A stretch of 27,828 bases of DNA from an uncultured Bacilli bacterium (GCA_947631345.1 CANRKW010000005.1:1-27828); one strand, 5' to 3'. Counted from the first letter of the stretch, positions 1 to 8,700 are shown. Notes: generated by a model not told the origin, from the sequence alone. Numbers and translations: made by a program.

Positions 1-863
1 TCATATCTTCCACCACCACATAATGTGTTACTTCTACCTAATTCTTCTATATCAGTTACTATTTCAAATACTGTGTGTGAGTAGTAATCAAGTCCTCTTA
101 CAAGAGTTGTATCTACTTCATATGGAATATCTAAACTACTTAAAGCATTTGTTACACTTTCAAAATAAGTTTTATCTTCTTTTGTTAAATAATCTAATGT
201 TTTAGGAGCATTTTTTATATATTCTCTTTCTCTATCATATTTACAATCTAATATTCTAAGAGGATTTTTATCTAATCTTTCTTTACAAGTATCACATAAA
301 TTATCATAGTCTTTTTTTAAATATTCGCGTATTTTTTCACTATAAGTTTTTCTTGATTCTTCTCCACCTAAAGTATTTATTAAAACTTTTAAATTAGTAA
401 TACCAAGTCCACTTAAATATCTATAAGCAAGACTTATTACTTCTGCATCTAAATTTGGATTTTTGCATCCAAAAACTTCTACCCCCATTTGGGTAAATTC
501 TCTCATTCTTCCATTTTGTGGTCTTTCATATCTAAAAGCACTTCCAAAATAATAAAGTTTTTTTACTTTAGATGTACTATATAATTTATTTTCAATATAA
601 CTTCTAACTATACCTGCAGTAAATTCAGGTCTTAATGTCATATTTCTTCCACCTTTATCAGTAAAGTCATATGTTTCTTTATTTACTATATCAGTAGTAC
701 TTCCTACCCCTCTATAATATAAATTACTTTCTTCAAAAGTAGGCACCTTTATATATTCATAGTTATATAAATTCATATAGGTATCTGTATAATTTTCAAT
801 ATATTTGTATATTTCAGCATCTGTTCCATATAAATCAGTTGTTCCTTTAGGTTTTTGTATCAT
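1..863 (-). CDS. hisS: Histidyl-tRNA synthetase, 5' part (runs off the window)
   Basis: Class II aminoacyl-tRNA synthetase that charges tRNA-His with histidine in the cytoplasm. The 287 residues present start MIQKPKGTTDLYG, typical of bacterial HisRS. Visible are TLRPE (about residues 76-80), the motif 2 region FRYERPQNGR (110-119) with the arginine that contacts ATP, a CDTC-type cysteine pair in the insertion, the histidine-binding GLDYYSHTVFEI segment (about 255-266), and LCGGGRY at the truncated end. Motif 3 and the anticodon-binding domain lie outside the window. The ATG at 863 is preceded by GGAGG, and a consensus promoter lies just upstream. Identification is secure. Confidence 0.97.
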   Translation of the reverse strand, partial: MIQKPKGTTDLYGTDAEIYKYIENYTDTYMNLYNYEYIKVPTFEESNLYYRGVGSTTDIVNKETYDFTDKGGRNMTLRPEFTAGIVRSYIENKLYSTSKVKKLYYFGSAFRYERPQNGRMREFTQMGVEVFGCKNPNLDAEVISLAYRYLSGLGITNLKVLINTLGGEESRKTYSEKIREYLKKDYDNLCDTCKERLDKNPLRILDCKYDREREYIKNAPKTLDYLTKEDKTYFESVTNALSSLDIPYEVDTTLVRGLDYYSHTVFEIVTDIEELGRSNTLCGGGRY

Positions 864-887
864 ATTAAATTCCTCCAATTAATATTT

Positions 888-916
888 ATTATACATTTAC
901 TCATTAATTTAGTCAA
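888..916 (-). promoter_or_regulatory. hisS promoter
   Basis: On the minus strand TTGACT (911-916) and a perfect TATAAT (888-893) are separated by 17 bp, predicting a start near 881 and an 18-nt leader that includes the GGAGG. The leader is too short to hold a T-box, so hisS seems not to be tRNA-regulated here. Confidence 0.8.
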
Positions 917-923
917 TTATACA
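896..923 (+). promoter_or_regulatory. Promoter of the flippase gene, interleaved with the hisS promoter
   Basis: TTTACT (896-901) and TATACA (918-923), 16 bp apart, predict transcription from about 930, only about 5 nt before the ATG at 935. No Shine-Dalgarno sequence is visible, so translation may start on a nearly leaderless message. The element interleaves with the divergent hisS promoter, so the two probably compete. Confidence 0.5.
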
Positions 924-934
924 TAGTATTTAGT

Positions 935-2245
935 ATGATAAAGAAATTAATGAAAAACAAATTTGCAGTAGGAACTTTAATACTTTTAACTGGTGGTTTT
1001 TTATCTAAATTCTTAGGTTTTATTTTAAAGATAATTATTACTAGAACTATAGGTGTAGAAGGAGTTGGTTTATATTCATTAATTACTCCTACTTTTAATT
1101 TATTTATAGTTATTGCAACATTTAGTTTTCCAACTGCTATAAGTAAACTTGTAAGTAATCCTAAAGTTAGTAGTAAAAAAGTAATATTTAGTATTATTCC
1201 TGTTTCTTTATTATTAAATGTAATAACTTTTATAATTATATTTTTAATATCTAGGCCTCTTTCTAGTGTGTTTTTAAATGACGTGAGACTATACTACCCT
1301 CTTTTATCTATTGGTTTTACACTTCCATTTATAGGACTTTCTAGTATTATTAAAGGGTATTACTGGGGTAAACAAAGGATGGGTGTTTATATATTATCTA
1401 ATATTGTTGAACAAATTGTAAGAATTTTAATATTAATTTTGATTATTCCTATTTTTATAGAAAAAAGTTTAGTTTTAACTATATCTATGATTATATTAGT
1501 AAATGTTATAAGTGAAACTTCAAGTATTATAGTAATGCTTTTAGGTTTACCTAAAAATATGACATTAGAAAAAAAGGACTTAACTATTAGTAAAAGAGAA
1601 ATAAAAGATGTTCTACTTGTATCTATTCCTAATACTAGTAGTAAAATTATTGGTTCTTTTGCTCATTTTTTAGAACCTATTATTTTAACTAATACACTTG
1701 AATATGTTGGTTACACTAGTAATTTTATTTTAACTGAATATGGTATTATAAATGGATATGCCTTGCCTCTTTTGTTAATCCCTCAGTTTTTTACTATAAG
1801 TATGTCCACTTCTTTAATACCAGAATTATCTAAATATTATTATTTAAAAGATAAAAACAAATGTAAAAAAAGAGTTAAACAAATAGTTAGTTTATCTCTT
1901 TTAATAGGTATAATTTCTACATTTATTATATTTATAAATCCTAAGTTTTTCTTGAATTTAATATACGGCGAATCACTAGGGGCTAATTATATAAGAGTTT
2001 TATCTCCGTTTATGTTGTTGTTTTTTATAAATACTCCTATTAGTAATTCACTTCAAGCATTAGATAAAAGTAAGGAATCTTTTATTATCACTATAATTGT
2101 TAGTTTTATAAGACTAATTGTTATATTTGTTAGTTCATTATTTAAAATTGGTATGTATGGTCTTATATTTGGAATAATTACTTCTCTTATTATTTCTACT
2201 TACTTAAATACTTTAGCTTTAAAAAAGGCTTTAAATGAGATTTAG
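935..2245 (+). CDS. SpoVB/MurJ-like MOP-superfamily lipid flippase
   Basis: Polytopic membrane protein of the MVF/MATE-like exporter superfamily (SpoVB, YtgP, Wzx, MurJ), whose members flip lipid-linked cell-envelope precursors across the membrane. The 436 residues are nearly all hydrophobic, with about 12-14 likely membrane segments. The N-terminus (KNKFAVGTLILL, then a GFLSKFLGFILKI helix and GVEGVGLYSL) is the SpoVB-type start, and the family-like GYYWGKQRMG loop follows near residue 143. The start is uncertain: ATG 935 or the second Met at codon 6, neither with a clear ribosome site. It ends in a 4-nt tail-to-tail overlap with the convergent thioredoxin-like gene. The lipid substrate is not visible from sequence, and the SpoVB resemblance does not prove sporulation. 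Confidence 0.85.
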   Translation: MIKKLMKNKFAVGTLILLTGGFLSKFLGFILKIIITRTIGVEGVGLYSLITPTFNLFIVIATFSFPTAISKLVSNPKVSSKKVIFSIIPVSLLLNVITFIIIFLISRPLSSVFLNDVRLYYPLLSIGFTLPFIGLSSIIKGYYWGKQRMGVYILSNIVEQIVRILILILIIPIFIEKSLVLTISMIILVNVISETSSIIVMLLGLPKNMTLEKKDLTISKREIKDVLLVSIPNTSSKIIGSFAHFLEPIILTNTLEYVGYTSNFILTEYGIINGYALPLLLIPQFFTISMSTSLIPELSKYYYLKDKNKCKKRVKQIVSLSLLIGIISTFIIFINPKFFLNLIYGESLGANYIRVLSPFMLLFFINTPISNSLQALDKSKESFIITIIVSFIRLIVIFVSSLFKIGMYGLIFGIITSLIISTYLNTLALKKALNEI

Positions 2246-2964
2246 TCACAACCTTCACCTATATTACACGGACTAGTTCCATAAAGTTTTCCAAATGTAT
2301 TATAAAATTCATTATATAATGTATCATATTGATTTTGTGTCATTTCTGAATATTTATTTTGTCCTTCTTCTAAAGTTCTACTTATTCCTTTAGCCTCCAC
2401 TACTTCATTATTTCTTATAGTTATAAAAAATGGCATATAGATTCTTTTTTCATTAGTGTTATAAGTATTACCTTCACTATCAGTTAAAACATAGTCACTT
2501 AAATATTCACTTAAATTATCCAATAATTCATAATATTCTTTAGAACCATTACTTACTTTTACTAAAGTTTTATCTTTTGCTTCATAATTTGATTTATCAT
2601 CATCAAGTTCTAAATAATATATAGTATCAATATCTAGTTTTTTTGCAACATCTAACATTGGACTTAACATATTTCTACACCACGGACACCAATTAGCTCC
2701 TACATATATTATTGCTTTTTTTGATTTTAATAAGTCATTTGCTTCTTTTACTGTAATGTATTTTATTGGATTATCTTCACTAATAGAAACATCATTATAA
2801 AGCATACCATCACTTTCTCTTATAGTACCATTTAACTTTTCATACTCTTCTTTAAATTTAATTGCATCTGTATTTACTTCTTCTTTTTTTCTAAATATAA
2901 AAAAGCACGAAACAATAATTAAAATTACTATTACAAATATTAAAATTAAACTTCTCTTTTTCAC
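2242..2964 (-). CDS. Membrane-anchored thioredoxin-like protein (CPWC)
   Basis: Predicted extracytoplasmic thiol-disulfide protein of 240 residues. The reading frame is open from an ATG at 2979, but AAAGGAG lies between that ATG and a GTG at 2964, so the GTG is the better start. An N-terminal membrane segment (about residues 5-25) contains I-V-S-C, which fits a loose lipobox, so it may be a lipoprotein. The redox motif W-C-P-W-C is at about 92-96, after an IIYVGAN strand as in thioredoxins. The C-terminus ends with two further cysteines (SPCNIGEGCD). The layout resembles bacteriocin-accessory and other secreted thioredoxin-like proteins; substrates are unknown. The two pseudopilin-like proteins at 23307-24052 carry paired cysteines and could be clients, which is speculation. 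Confidence 0.75.
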   Translation of the reverse strand: MKKRSLILIFVIVILIIVSCFFIFRKKEEVNTDAIKFKEEYEKLNGTIRESDGMLYNDVSISEDNPIKYITVKEANDLLKSKKAIIYVGANWCPWCRNMLSPMLDVAKKLDIDTIYYLELDDDKSNYEAKDKTLVKVSNGSKEYYELLDNLSEYLSDYVLTDSEGNTYNTNEKRIYMPFFITIRNNEVVEAKGISRTLEEGQNKYSEMTQNQYDTLYNEFYNTFGKLYGTSPCNIGEGCD

Positions 2965-3023
2965 TTTTACTCCTTTCATAAACTATTATATAAAATTTAA
3001 GAGTAAAAATAAATAACTAAATT

Positions 3024-3054
3024 AAAAAGCAACCGATTTTAGGCTACTTTTTTA
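3024..3054 (-). terminator. Terminator of the ATPase/RloB-like operon
   Basis: On the minus strand AAAAAGTAGCC and GGTTGCTTTTT form a stem (with G-U pairs) around a 7-nt loop. The TAG of the frame-corrected RloB-like gene (3044-3046) lies inside the 5' arm. Confidence 0.65.
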
Positions 3055-3578
3055 ATAAATCTACTAAATATAATTCATCTTTATCGTGTTTTCTTTTATA
3101 GACTTTATATTTCTTAATATTTTTTATTAACATTGTCTTTACCATAATATTCTTTTAAAAATTCAGAAGACTGATCATATTTTTTTCCATTATATTTAAT
3201 ATTCTTTTTTGCAAATACTTTTGGTGATTGAAAACTCTTTACTTTTTCATATTCTTTTTCTAAACCTTCATTTAATATTAGAAGTATTTCAAGTTCTGGT
3301 TTTGTGCAATATTTATATATTTCTTTATTTGAAACAATGCTTTTTAAATCACTAGGAATAGTTAATTTATCGCTTTGTTTATCGCCCACTCTATAAATTT
3401 TAACTGGCTGATTATAGTGTTTTAGTTCAGATTTAATTGTAGGATTTGATAGTTGTCTTATAGGATATGGTCTTCTTCCAATTAAATCATTTCTTGTAAA
3501 ACAAAGAGCATTTGCATCTAATAAAAGATTTAATAATACCTCTTCATTTTGTCCTTCACACATTAATAGTATTCTCAT
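3044..3578 (-). pseudogene. RloB/TOPRIM-like effector gene, frameshifted near its 3' end
   Basis: Small partner of the upstream ATPase, joined by a TAATG stop-start overlap. As sequenced, the frame ends at 3114 (154 residues). A one-base shift in the AAAAAA run near 3121-3126 would instead run on to TAG at 3044-3046, adding a basic C-terminus including YKRKHDKDELYLVDLL that ends exactly at the terminator; this looks like the native end (about 177 residues). The N-terminus M-R-I-L-L-M-C-E8-G has the shape of the first TOPRIM motif (strand followed by E-G), and GDKQSD (65-70) could supply the acidic metal ligands. In RloB, DUF4276 and PARIS AriB families such proteins pair with an AAA ATPase as nuclease effectors. 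A true mutation, slippage or assembly error cannot be told apart here, and the short form may still be active because both motifs precede the shift. Confidence 0.6.
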
Positions 3579-4711
3579 TACATTAATTCCTTTTTAAAAT
3601 TCATAAGTGCATCATAACTTACATTAGTATTAAATTCATTATTATAAAATTTATTACTTTTAGATAATTCTGTTCTAAATTTATAATTTTCGTGCATATT
3701 CTCTAATTTAATAACTTCTTCATATTTACTAATATAGATATTATCACTTCTATTAAATAAATCTAGTATTTCACAATAATGTGTAGTAAAAATTAAAGTA
3801 GCATTATTTTTATTTACTGATTTATCTTTATATAAATTTACTAAATTTTCTACTAATGTTTTATGAAAGTGATTTTCAATTTCATCTATTATTAAATCTG
3901 TGCCAGTTTTTAAAGAATAAACTACAAATGTAAATAAACCAAAACCCTTTGTTGTTCCACTTGATAATATTTCATATAATGTTGTACTTGAAACTTCTTT
4001 TGTCGTTCCATTTGTATAAATAACTTTATATTTATTTTCATTTAACATTTTTATATTATCTAAATGTTCATCAAATATTTTTAATAAAGGTGTTATAATA
4101 GATAGGTTTTCATTTAAAAGTTTGTAAACATTAAACGCTTTAGCATAATCTCTATATATATAATCATCACTTGGACAATATATTCCTCTTAATGAAATAT
4201 CTTTTAGCAATAAATATAACATAGATGTATCTTCTGGAAGTTTAACTTCTTGCTTTACTTCTTCAAATTTATCATAATTAAATAATTCTCTTATATGTGC
4301 TTTTTTATATTCTCTTTTATATAATTTTTCATTTTTAAAGAAAACAGATATGTCTACAGAATTTTTATTTTTCTCTAAATCTAATAAATATCTATATATT
4401 GTTCCTTCATAATAAAATGTAATATCTAAATTTATTGTTTTATCAATAAATTCAAAAATGTTTTTTGAACTATTAATTCTAAAATTTGAAAAAATATCAT
4501 AAACTACTGATAATAATTCTACAACTGTAGTTTTTCCAGATGCATTTTTACCTATTATTCCTAATGTACTAAATACATATAAATCATCATCTATTTTTTC
4601 TAATTCAAATTCTTTATCTTCTATAGTTTTATTTGCTGTTGGTATAAAAGATATTGTAAAGTTTTTATCACATAATTTAAAGTTATTAGCAACAATTTTT
4701 AATATTTTCAC
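3578..4711 (-). CDS. AAA15/21-type ABC-like ATPase (RloA/AriA-like)
   Basis: SMC/ABC-fold ATPase of the OLD/AAA15-AAA21 kind, 377 residues. It has a Walker A G-K-N-A-S-G-K-T-T (54-62), an ABC-type signature LSSGTTKG (249-256), Walker B LIIDEIEN (273-280) and an H-loop TTHY (309-312), so it should bind ATP as a dimer. A variable insert separates the two halves. It starts at GTG 4711 behind a good GGAGG. Paired, translationally coupled, with the RloB/TOPRIM-like gene, it matches the architecture of restriction-linked RloAB and of PARIS-type anti-phage modules, where the ATPase senses infection and controls the effector. The defence role is inference; there are no restriction-modification genes nearby. 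Confidence 0.8.
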   Translation of the reverse strand: MKILKIVANNFKLCDKNFTISFIPTANKTIEDKEFELEKIDDDLYVFSTLGIIGKNASGKTTVVELLSVVYDIFSNFRINSSKNIFEFIDKTINLDITFYYEGTIYRYLLDLEKNKNSVDISVFFKNEKLYKREYKKAHIRELFNYDKFEEVKQEVKLPEDTSMLYLLLKDISLRGIYCPSDDYIYRDYAKAFNVYKLLNENLSIITPLLKIFDEHLDNIKMLNENKYKVIYTNGTTKEVSSTTLYEILSSGTTKGFGLFTFVVYSLKTGTDLIIDEIENHFHKTLVENLVNLYKDKSVNKNNATLIFTTHYCEILDLFNRSDNIYISKYEEVIKLENMHENYKFRTELSKSNKFYNNEFNTNVSYDALMNFKKELM

Positions 4712-4731
4712 TTTTGTTCCTCCTGTATTTA

Positions 4732-4740
4732 ATTATATCA
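4732..4740 (-). promoter_or_regulatory. Extended -10 promoter of the ATPase/RloB-like pair
   Basis: TGATATAAT on the minus strand (TATAAT at 4732-4737) fits an extended -10. The -35 position is only T-rich. Predicted start is about 15 nt ahead of the GTG at 4711 and covers the GGAGG. Confidence 0.5.
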
Positions 4741-4800
4741 CATTTTTTAATAAAAAACATTTTTTTTGTTAATTTTGTAATTATATTAATATTATATGCA

Positions 4801-4836
4801 AAAAAATTAAAAAAACTACCAAATATATTGATAGTT
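4801..4836 (-). terminator. Terminator after the prepilin peptidase
   Basis: On the minus strand AACTATC and GGTAGTT form a 7-bp stem with a 9-nt loop followed by a long T-run. It begins one base after the pilD stop codon. Confidence 0.75.
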
Positions 4837-4837
4837 A

Positions 4838-5560
4838 TTAATAAACTATATACATTATTATAGTTCCTAGTATTAGAAAAGGTCCAAAAGGTATTATTCC
4901 TTCTTTGTTTTTTCTTAATATGAATATACTTGCTATTAAAGCTAATATAGATGAAAGGGCTAAACTTGGTAAGGCATCTTTCATTTTTAATGTAAGGCCA
5001 ATTAAAAGCATTAGTTTTATATCTCCTCCACCTAAAGATTCTCTTTTAAATATTTTGTCACCTATTAATTTTATTATAAGCATAAATGTAAATAAAATAG
5101 CAGAATTTACTAAATAAGGGATTATATTATCTTTATAAATAACCCTTATAAGTAACATAAGTAAAGTACCTATTAAAATTACTCTGTCACTTATATAGTA
5201 ATATTTAAAATCTGTATTACAAGTAATTATTAAAACACTAAATAATACTATTAATATGAAAAAGTGTCTAGTAAAACCACATACAAGATATGTTAGTAAA
5301 AAAAGCAGACCAGTTATTAATTCAGTTATAAAGTAAGAAGGACTTATTTTTTCTTTACAATAGGCACATTTTCCGTGAAGAACTATATAAGAAAAAAGTG
5401 GTATGTTCATATACCACTTTAGTGGCTTTTTACATTTTGGGCAAAAACTTCTTGGCTTTATTATGCTTATTTTATTAGGAATTCTATAAGATATACAAGC
5501 ATAAAAACTACCTAACATTACGCCTAATATAAATATATATACACTTATTAAAATTTCCAT
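4838..5560 (-). CDS. pilD: Type IV prepilin peptidase (PilD/ComC family)
   Basis: Polytopic aspartic protease that cleaves the leader from type IV prepilins and pseudopilins, and usually N-methylates them. The 240 residues contain the zinc-type cysteine pairs C40-x2-C43 and C65-x2-C68 of the cytoplasmic methylase loop. The two catalytic aspartates are in TDFKYYYISD (D117) and GGGDIKL (D180), both in the expected context. The start ATG follows GGAGG. It lies 8 nt downstream of the platform gene and ends at a strong terminator, so the pair form a two-gene operon. No classical major pilin is present in the window; the small TM proteins at 23307-24052 are possible substrates. Confidence 0.93.
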   Translation of the reverse strand: MEILISVYIFILGVMLGSFYACISYRIPNKISIIKPRSFCPKCKKPLKWYMNIPLFSYIVLHGKCAYCKEKISPSYFITELITGLLFLLTYLVCGFTRHFFILIVLFSVLIITCNTDFKYYYISDRVILIGTLLMLLIRVIYKDNIIPYLVNSAILFTFMLIIKLIGDKIFKRESLGGGDIKLMLLIGLTLKMKDALPSLALSSILALIASIFILRKNKEGIIPFGPFLILGTIIMYIVY

Positions 5561-5568
5561 ATTGCCTC

Positions 5569-7356
5569 CTAACCTGCTGTTGTGATTATTTCAGAACCTA
5601 TATTATACATTGGACCTAAAATAGATATCATAACAGTTCCTACAATACCAGCGAGAACTACCATAAGAATTGGCTCGACTAAAGTTTTTAATGTATTTGC
5701 AAGGGCTCGTTGTTCTCTTTCATAATAATCTGATACTCTTTCTAGCATACTACTTAAATCTCCAGTTCCTTCTCCAGTAGTTATCATATAATATGCAAGT
5801 GGTGGAACAGCCCAGTTGTCTTTAAATGAAAGGCTTATTTTTTCTCCTCTTAATAAATTAGATATTGTATCATACATTATCATTTTGTAAAATTCATTAT
5901 CAGTTATTTTACTTAATATATCTATACTATCAGTAAGTAAAATGTTGTTTTTGTTTAAAACTGCAAATGTTTTAGCAAATAAAGTCATTTCATTATATAT
6001 TATTAAATTTCCAACAACTGGAAGATGCATATAAATATACTGCATTACCGTTCTAAAAGGTTTTACCTTTTTATATAAAATTCTATATATTATAAGTATT
6101 AGTATTATTCCTAATAATATAGTAATTATATTTTGTTTTAAGAAAATAGACATTCCTATTAGACTTTTTGTTATACCAGTAATTTCAGAACCTAAACTTT
6201 TGTATATTTTTTCAAATTCTGGTATTAAGTAAATCATCATAAATGCAACTACAACTAAAGCAAAAATCAATATTACAGATGGATATGTAAGTGCACTTAC
6301 CATTTGTTTTCTTGTTTCTTCTTTTTCTTCATAGTAACCACTCATATTGTCTAGTGTTCCTTCTAAATCTCCAATTAATTCTGCAGCTTTTATCATATTA
6401 ATTAAAAGAGCTGGAAATACATTTCCTTGTTTTTTTAATGCTTCACTAAAAGATTCCCCCATAGATAATTCATATATAATTGAATCATATATTTTCTTAT
6501 ATTTTCTTCTTTTATCTTGTGTTGCTAATATTTTAACTGCATCTGTTAAAGGCACTCCACTTTTTAAATATGTCGATAGTTGGGCTAACCAATATATTAA
6601 ATCCTTCGTATTCATTTGCTTATCTAAGTATCTACTTTCTCCGTGTAATAAATTTATCCACCAATTTGTCTTTATTTCATATACTTCAAAACCATTATCA
6701 AGTAAATATGTATGAACATCTAATCTAGATAAAGCAGCAAAATACCCTTTCACTAACTTACCTTCTATATTTCTTGCTAAATATTCATATGTAAGTTTTT
6801 TATCAGTCTTTTCAGCATCTTTTCCAAATTTATCTATAAGTAATACTTCAAGTTCTCTTTCTTTCTTATTCTTATAATGTTTTACTATAGATAGATTATT
6901 CCATTTATTAATAAAATAATCTTTAATCTTATTAGGTGTATGAGTAAAAAAGTAAGATATTCTTTCAGTTACATTTTTAAATTTCTTAGCAATTATATCT
7001 ACAAAATCACTTAATGATCTAACTAAAAATACAGGAAGTTCATAGAAAGATATTTGTACAACTCTTATAAAACCTTTATATATAGCTTTAAATAATAAAT
7101 AGATTTCATTAAATATAAATTTAAGAAAATACTTATATATAAACATACATATATATACTAAAGCATAATATACATAACTTACAAATGTAATTATTCTTGT
7201 TAATAAAAAGTCAAATGTTTTGAATAAACCAATAGAAATATATTTACCAGTAGTACTAATTTCTTTACCTATTTTCTTTATAATATTTAAAATTACCTTA
7301 ATAAATAAAGAGATATATGTAATAATAGTTTTAAATATATTTGTAATGTTTTTCAC
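5569..7356 (-). CDS. pilC: Type IV pilus/competence inner-membrane platform protein (PilC/ComGB/GspF) with N-terminal extension
   Basis: Inner-membrane core of a type IV filament machine. Two GspF domains are clear: the first near residues 245-370 (LAQLSTYLKSGVPLTDAV, then the AAELIGDLEGTLDNM signature), the second near 455-580 (FAKTFAVLNKNNILLTDSI, then GEGTGDLSSMLERVSDYY), with three hydrophobic segments. At 595 residues it is much longer than the usual 350-410. The extra part is an N-terminal region of about 190 residues rich in Phe, Tyr, Ile and Lys with several amphipathic or membrane-like helices, which I do not recognise. Start is GTG 7356 behind GGAGG. It should work with PilB (10154-11449) and PilD. 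Whether the machine makes pili or only takes up DNA is not visible. Confidence 0.88.
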   Translation of the reverse strand: MKNITNIFKTIITYISLFIKVILNIIKKIGKEISTTGKYISIGLFKTFDFLLTRIITFVSYVYYALVYICMFIYKYFLKFIFNEIYLLFKAIYKGFIRVVQISFYELPVFLVRSLSDFVDIIAKKFKNVTERISYFFTHTPNKIKDYFINKWNNLSIVKHYKNKKERELEVLLIDKFGKDAEKTDKKLTYEYLARNIEGKLVKGYFAALSRLDVHTYLLDNGFEVYEIKTNWWINLLHGESRYLDKQMNTKDLIYWLAQLSTYLKSGVPLTDAVKILATQDKRRKYKKIYDSIIYELSMGESFSEALKKQGNVFPALLINMIKAAELIGDLEGTLDNMSGYYEEKEETRKQMVSALTYPSVILIFALVVVAFMMIYLIPEFEKIYKSLGSEITGITKSLIGMSIFLKQNIITILLGIILILIIYRILYKKVKPFRTVMQYIYMHLPVVGNLIIYNEMTLFAKTFAVLNKNNILLTDSIDILSKITDNEFYKMIMYDTISNLLRGEKISLSFKDNWAVPPLAYYMITTGEGTGDLSSMLERVSDYYEREQRALANTLKTLVEPILMVVLAGIVGTVMISILGPMYNIGSEIITTAG

Positions 7357-7384
7357 AATATACCTCCTCTTTATTCTTTAATTT

Positions 7385-7419
7385 AAGTATATCATATTAA
7401 GGTAAAAATTTAAAGAAAA
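7385..7419 (-). promoter_or_regulatory. Promoter of the pilC-pilD operon
   Basis: Minus-strand TTTAAA followed 17 bp later by an extended -10 TGATATACT, just downstream of the mtaB terminator. It separates pilC-pilD transcription from mtaB. Coordinates are approximate. Confidence 0.55.
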
Positions 7420-7441
7420 AATAGTATTTTAACATACTATT
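7414..7441 (-). terminator. Terminator of the rsmE-mtaB operon
   Basis: Perfect 8-bp stem AATAGTAT/ATACTATT with a 6-nt loop, then TTTTTC on the minus strand. It starts 3 nt after the mtaB stop codon. Confidence 0.85.
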
Positions 7442-7443
7442 TA

Positions 7444-8700
7444 CTATAAACATATATTATCTTTAGTTAACTTTATTTTATGAATTTCATTTTGTTTGTA
7501 ATTTTCTTTAGTTTTTACTTTTATATAATTAGCTGTGTGTCCATAGATATATCCATCTTTTTCTTCTTCAAATAAAACTTCCAATTCTTTATTATAGTAT
7601 TTCTTATAAAAGTCCATTTCTAATGTATTAGATATTTCTATTAGTTCTTTAACTCTTTTCTTTTTAGTTAAGTCATCTATTTTTCCTTCCATTTTACTTG
7701 CAGGGGTATTATATCTATCTGAATAAGGAAAAACGTGTACTTTAGTAAAATGAACTTTCTTTATAAATTCGATACTTTCATTAAATAATTCATCTGTTTC
7801 TGTTGGAAAACCTACTATTACATCTGTAGTAATACTTAAGTCTTTTTTTACTTTTCTTAAATGTTCTATTTTATTTAAGAAAAATTCTTTATTATATTTT
7901 CTATTCATTTTTTTAAGAATTTCATCACTTCCAGACTGTAAAGGTATATGTAAATGTGGAACTATTTTGTCACTTTTTTCAATTATGTTTATTACTCTTT
8001 CATTTAATTCATTAACTTCTATTGAAGATATTCTCACTCTATATAAATTTGGTATTTTTATTAAATCTTCTAAAAGTAAGGCAAAATCATAACCATTATC
8101 ATTATATGCTCCTGTATGAATTCCAGTTAGGACAATTTCTTTATAACCATTACTAACTAATTTGTTTACTTCTTTTATAATACTTTCTTTTTTCTTACTT
8201 CTAACTCTACCTCTTACATATGGAATTATGCAGTAAGTACAAAAGTTATCACATCCATCTTCTATTTTAACAAATGCACGTGTTTTATTATGTACACTTT
8301 CTATAACATCTTCTTCAAATACTCTAGTGTTTAAATCATTAAATTCTTCTTTTCTTTTTTTATTTTCTAAATAATCTTCTAAATATTCAACAATTTTACC
8401 TTTATTTAAATTACCTATAATTATATCTGCATCTATTAAATTTAAAGAATCGTTAAGTCTTTTATTTTCTACAAAACAACCACATACTATTAATATAGAA
8501 TTTGGATGTTCTTTTCTTATTTTGTGTATCATTTGTCTACTTTTTCTATCAGACATATTTGTAACTGTACAAGTATTTACTACATATATATCTGCATTTT
8601 CTTCACTATATAAATAGCCTTTTTTTATAAAAAGACTATATATTATTTCACTTTCATAACTATTTACTTTGCATCCTAATGTTTTTATATTAAATGTCAT
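7444..8700 (-). CDS. mtaB: tRNA t6A37 methylthiotransferase MtaB
   Basis: Radical-SAM enzyme that adds a methylthio group to N6-threonylcarbamoyl-A37, making ms2t6A in ANN-decoding tRNAs such as tRNA-Lys. The N-terminal MTTase domain carries the cluster cysteines C10 (TLGCKVN), C44 (VNTCTVT) and one of C73/C75. The radical-SAM motif C150-x3-C154-x2-C157 (GCDNFCTYC) is followed by PYVRGRVRS, typical of MtaB rather than MiaB or RimO. The C-terminal 60 residues are TRAM-like. Length (418) fits the family. The start ATG overlaps the stop of the upstream coiled-coil gene (ATGA). Confidence 0.95.
   Translation of the reverse strand: MTFNIKTLGCKVNSYESEIIYSLFIKKGYLYSEENADIYVVNTCTVTNMSDRKSRQMIHKIRKEHPNSILIVCGCFVENKRLNDSLNLIDADIIIGNLNKGKIVEYLEDYLENKKRKEEFNDLNTRVFEEDVIESVHNKTRAFVKIEDGCDNFCTYCIIPYVRGRVRSKKKESIIKEVNKLVSNGYKEIVLTGIHTGAYNDNGYDFALLLEDLIKIPNLYRVRISSIEVNELNERVINIIEKSDKIVPHLHIPLQSGSDEILKKMNRKYNKEFFLNKIEHLRKVKKDLSITTDVIVGFPTETDELFNESIEFIKKVHFTKVHVFPYSDRYNTPASKMEGKIDDLTKKKRVKELIEISNTLEMDFYKKYYNKELEVLFEEEKDGYIYGHTANYIKVKTKENYKQNEIHKIKLTKDNICL

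Noticed and set aside
23..205. Plus-strand 60-residue Leu/Tyr-rich frame
   Set aside because: Antisense of hisS.
4905..5117. Plus-strand frame opposite pilD (and similar ones opposite pilC, rsmE, pilB, tig, mltG, topA)
   Set aside because: They mirror strong coding frames on the other strand and lack ribosome sites or family motifs.
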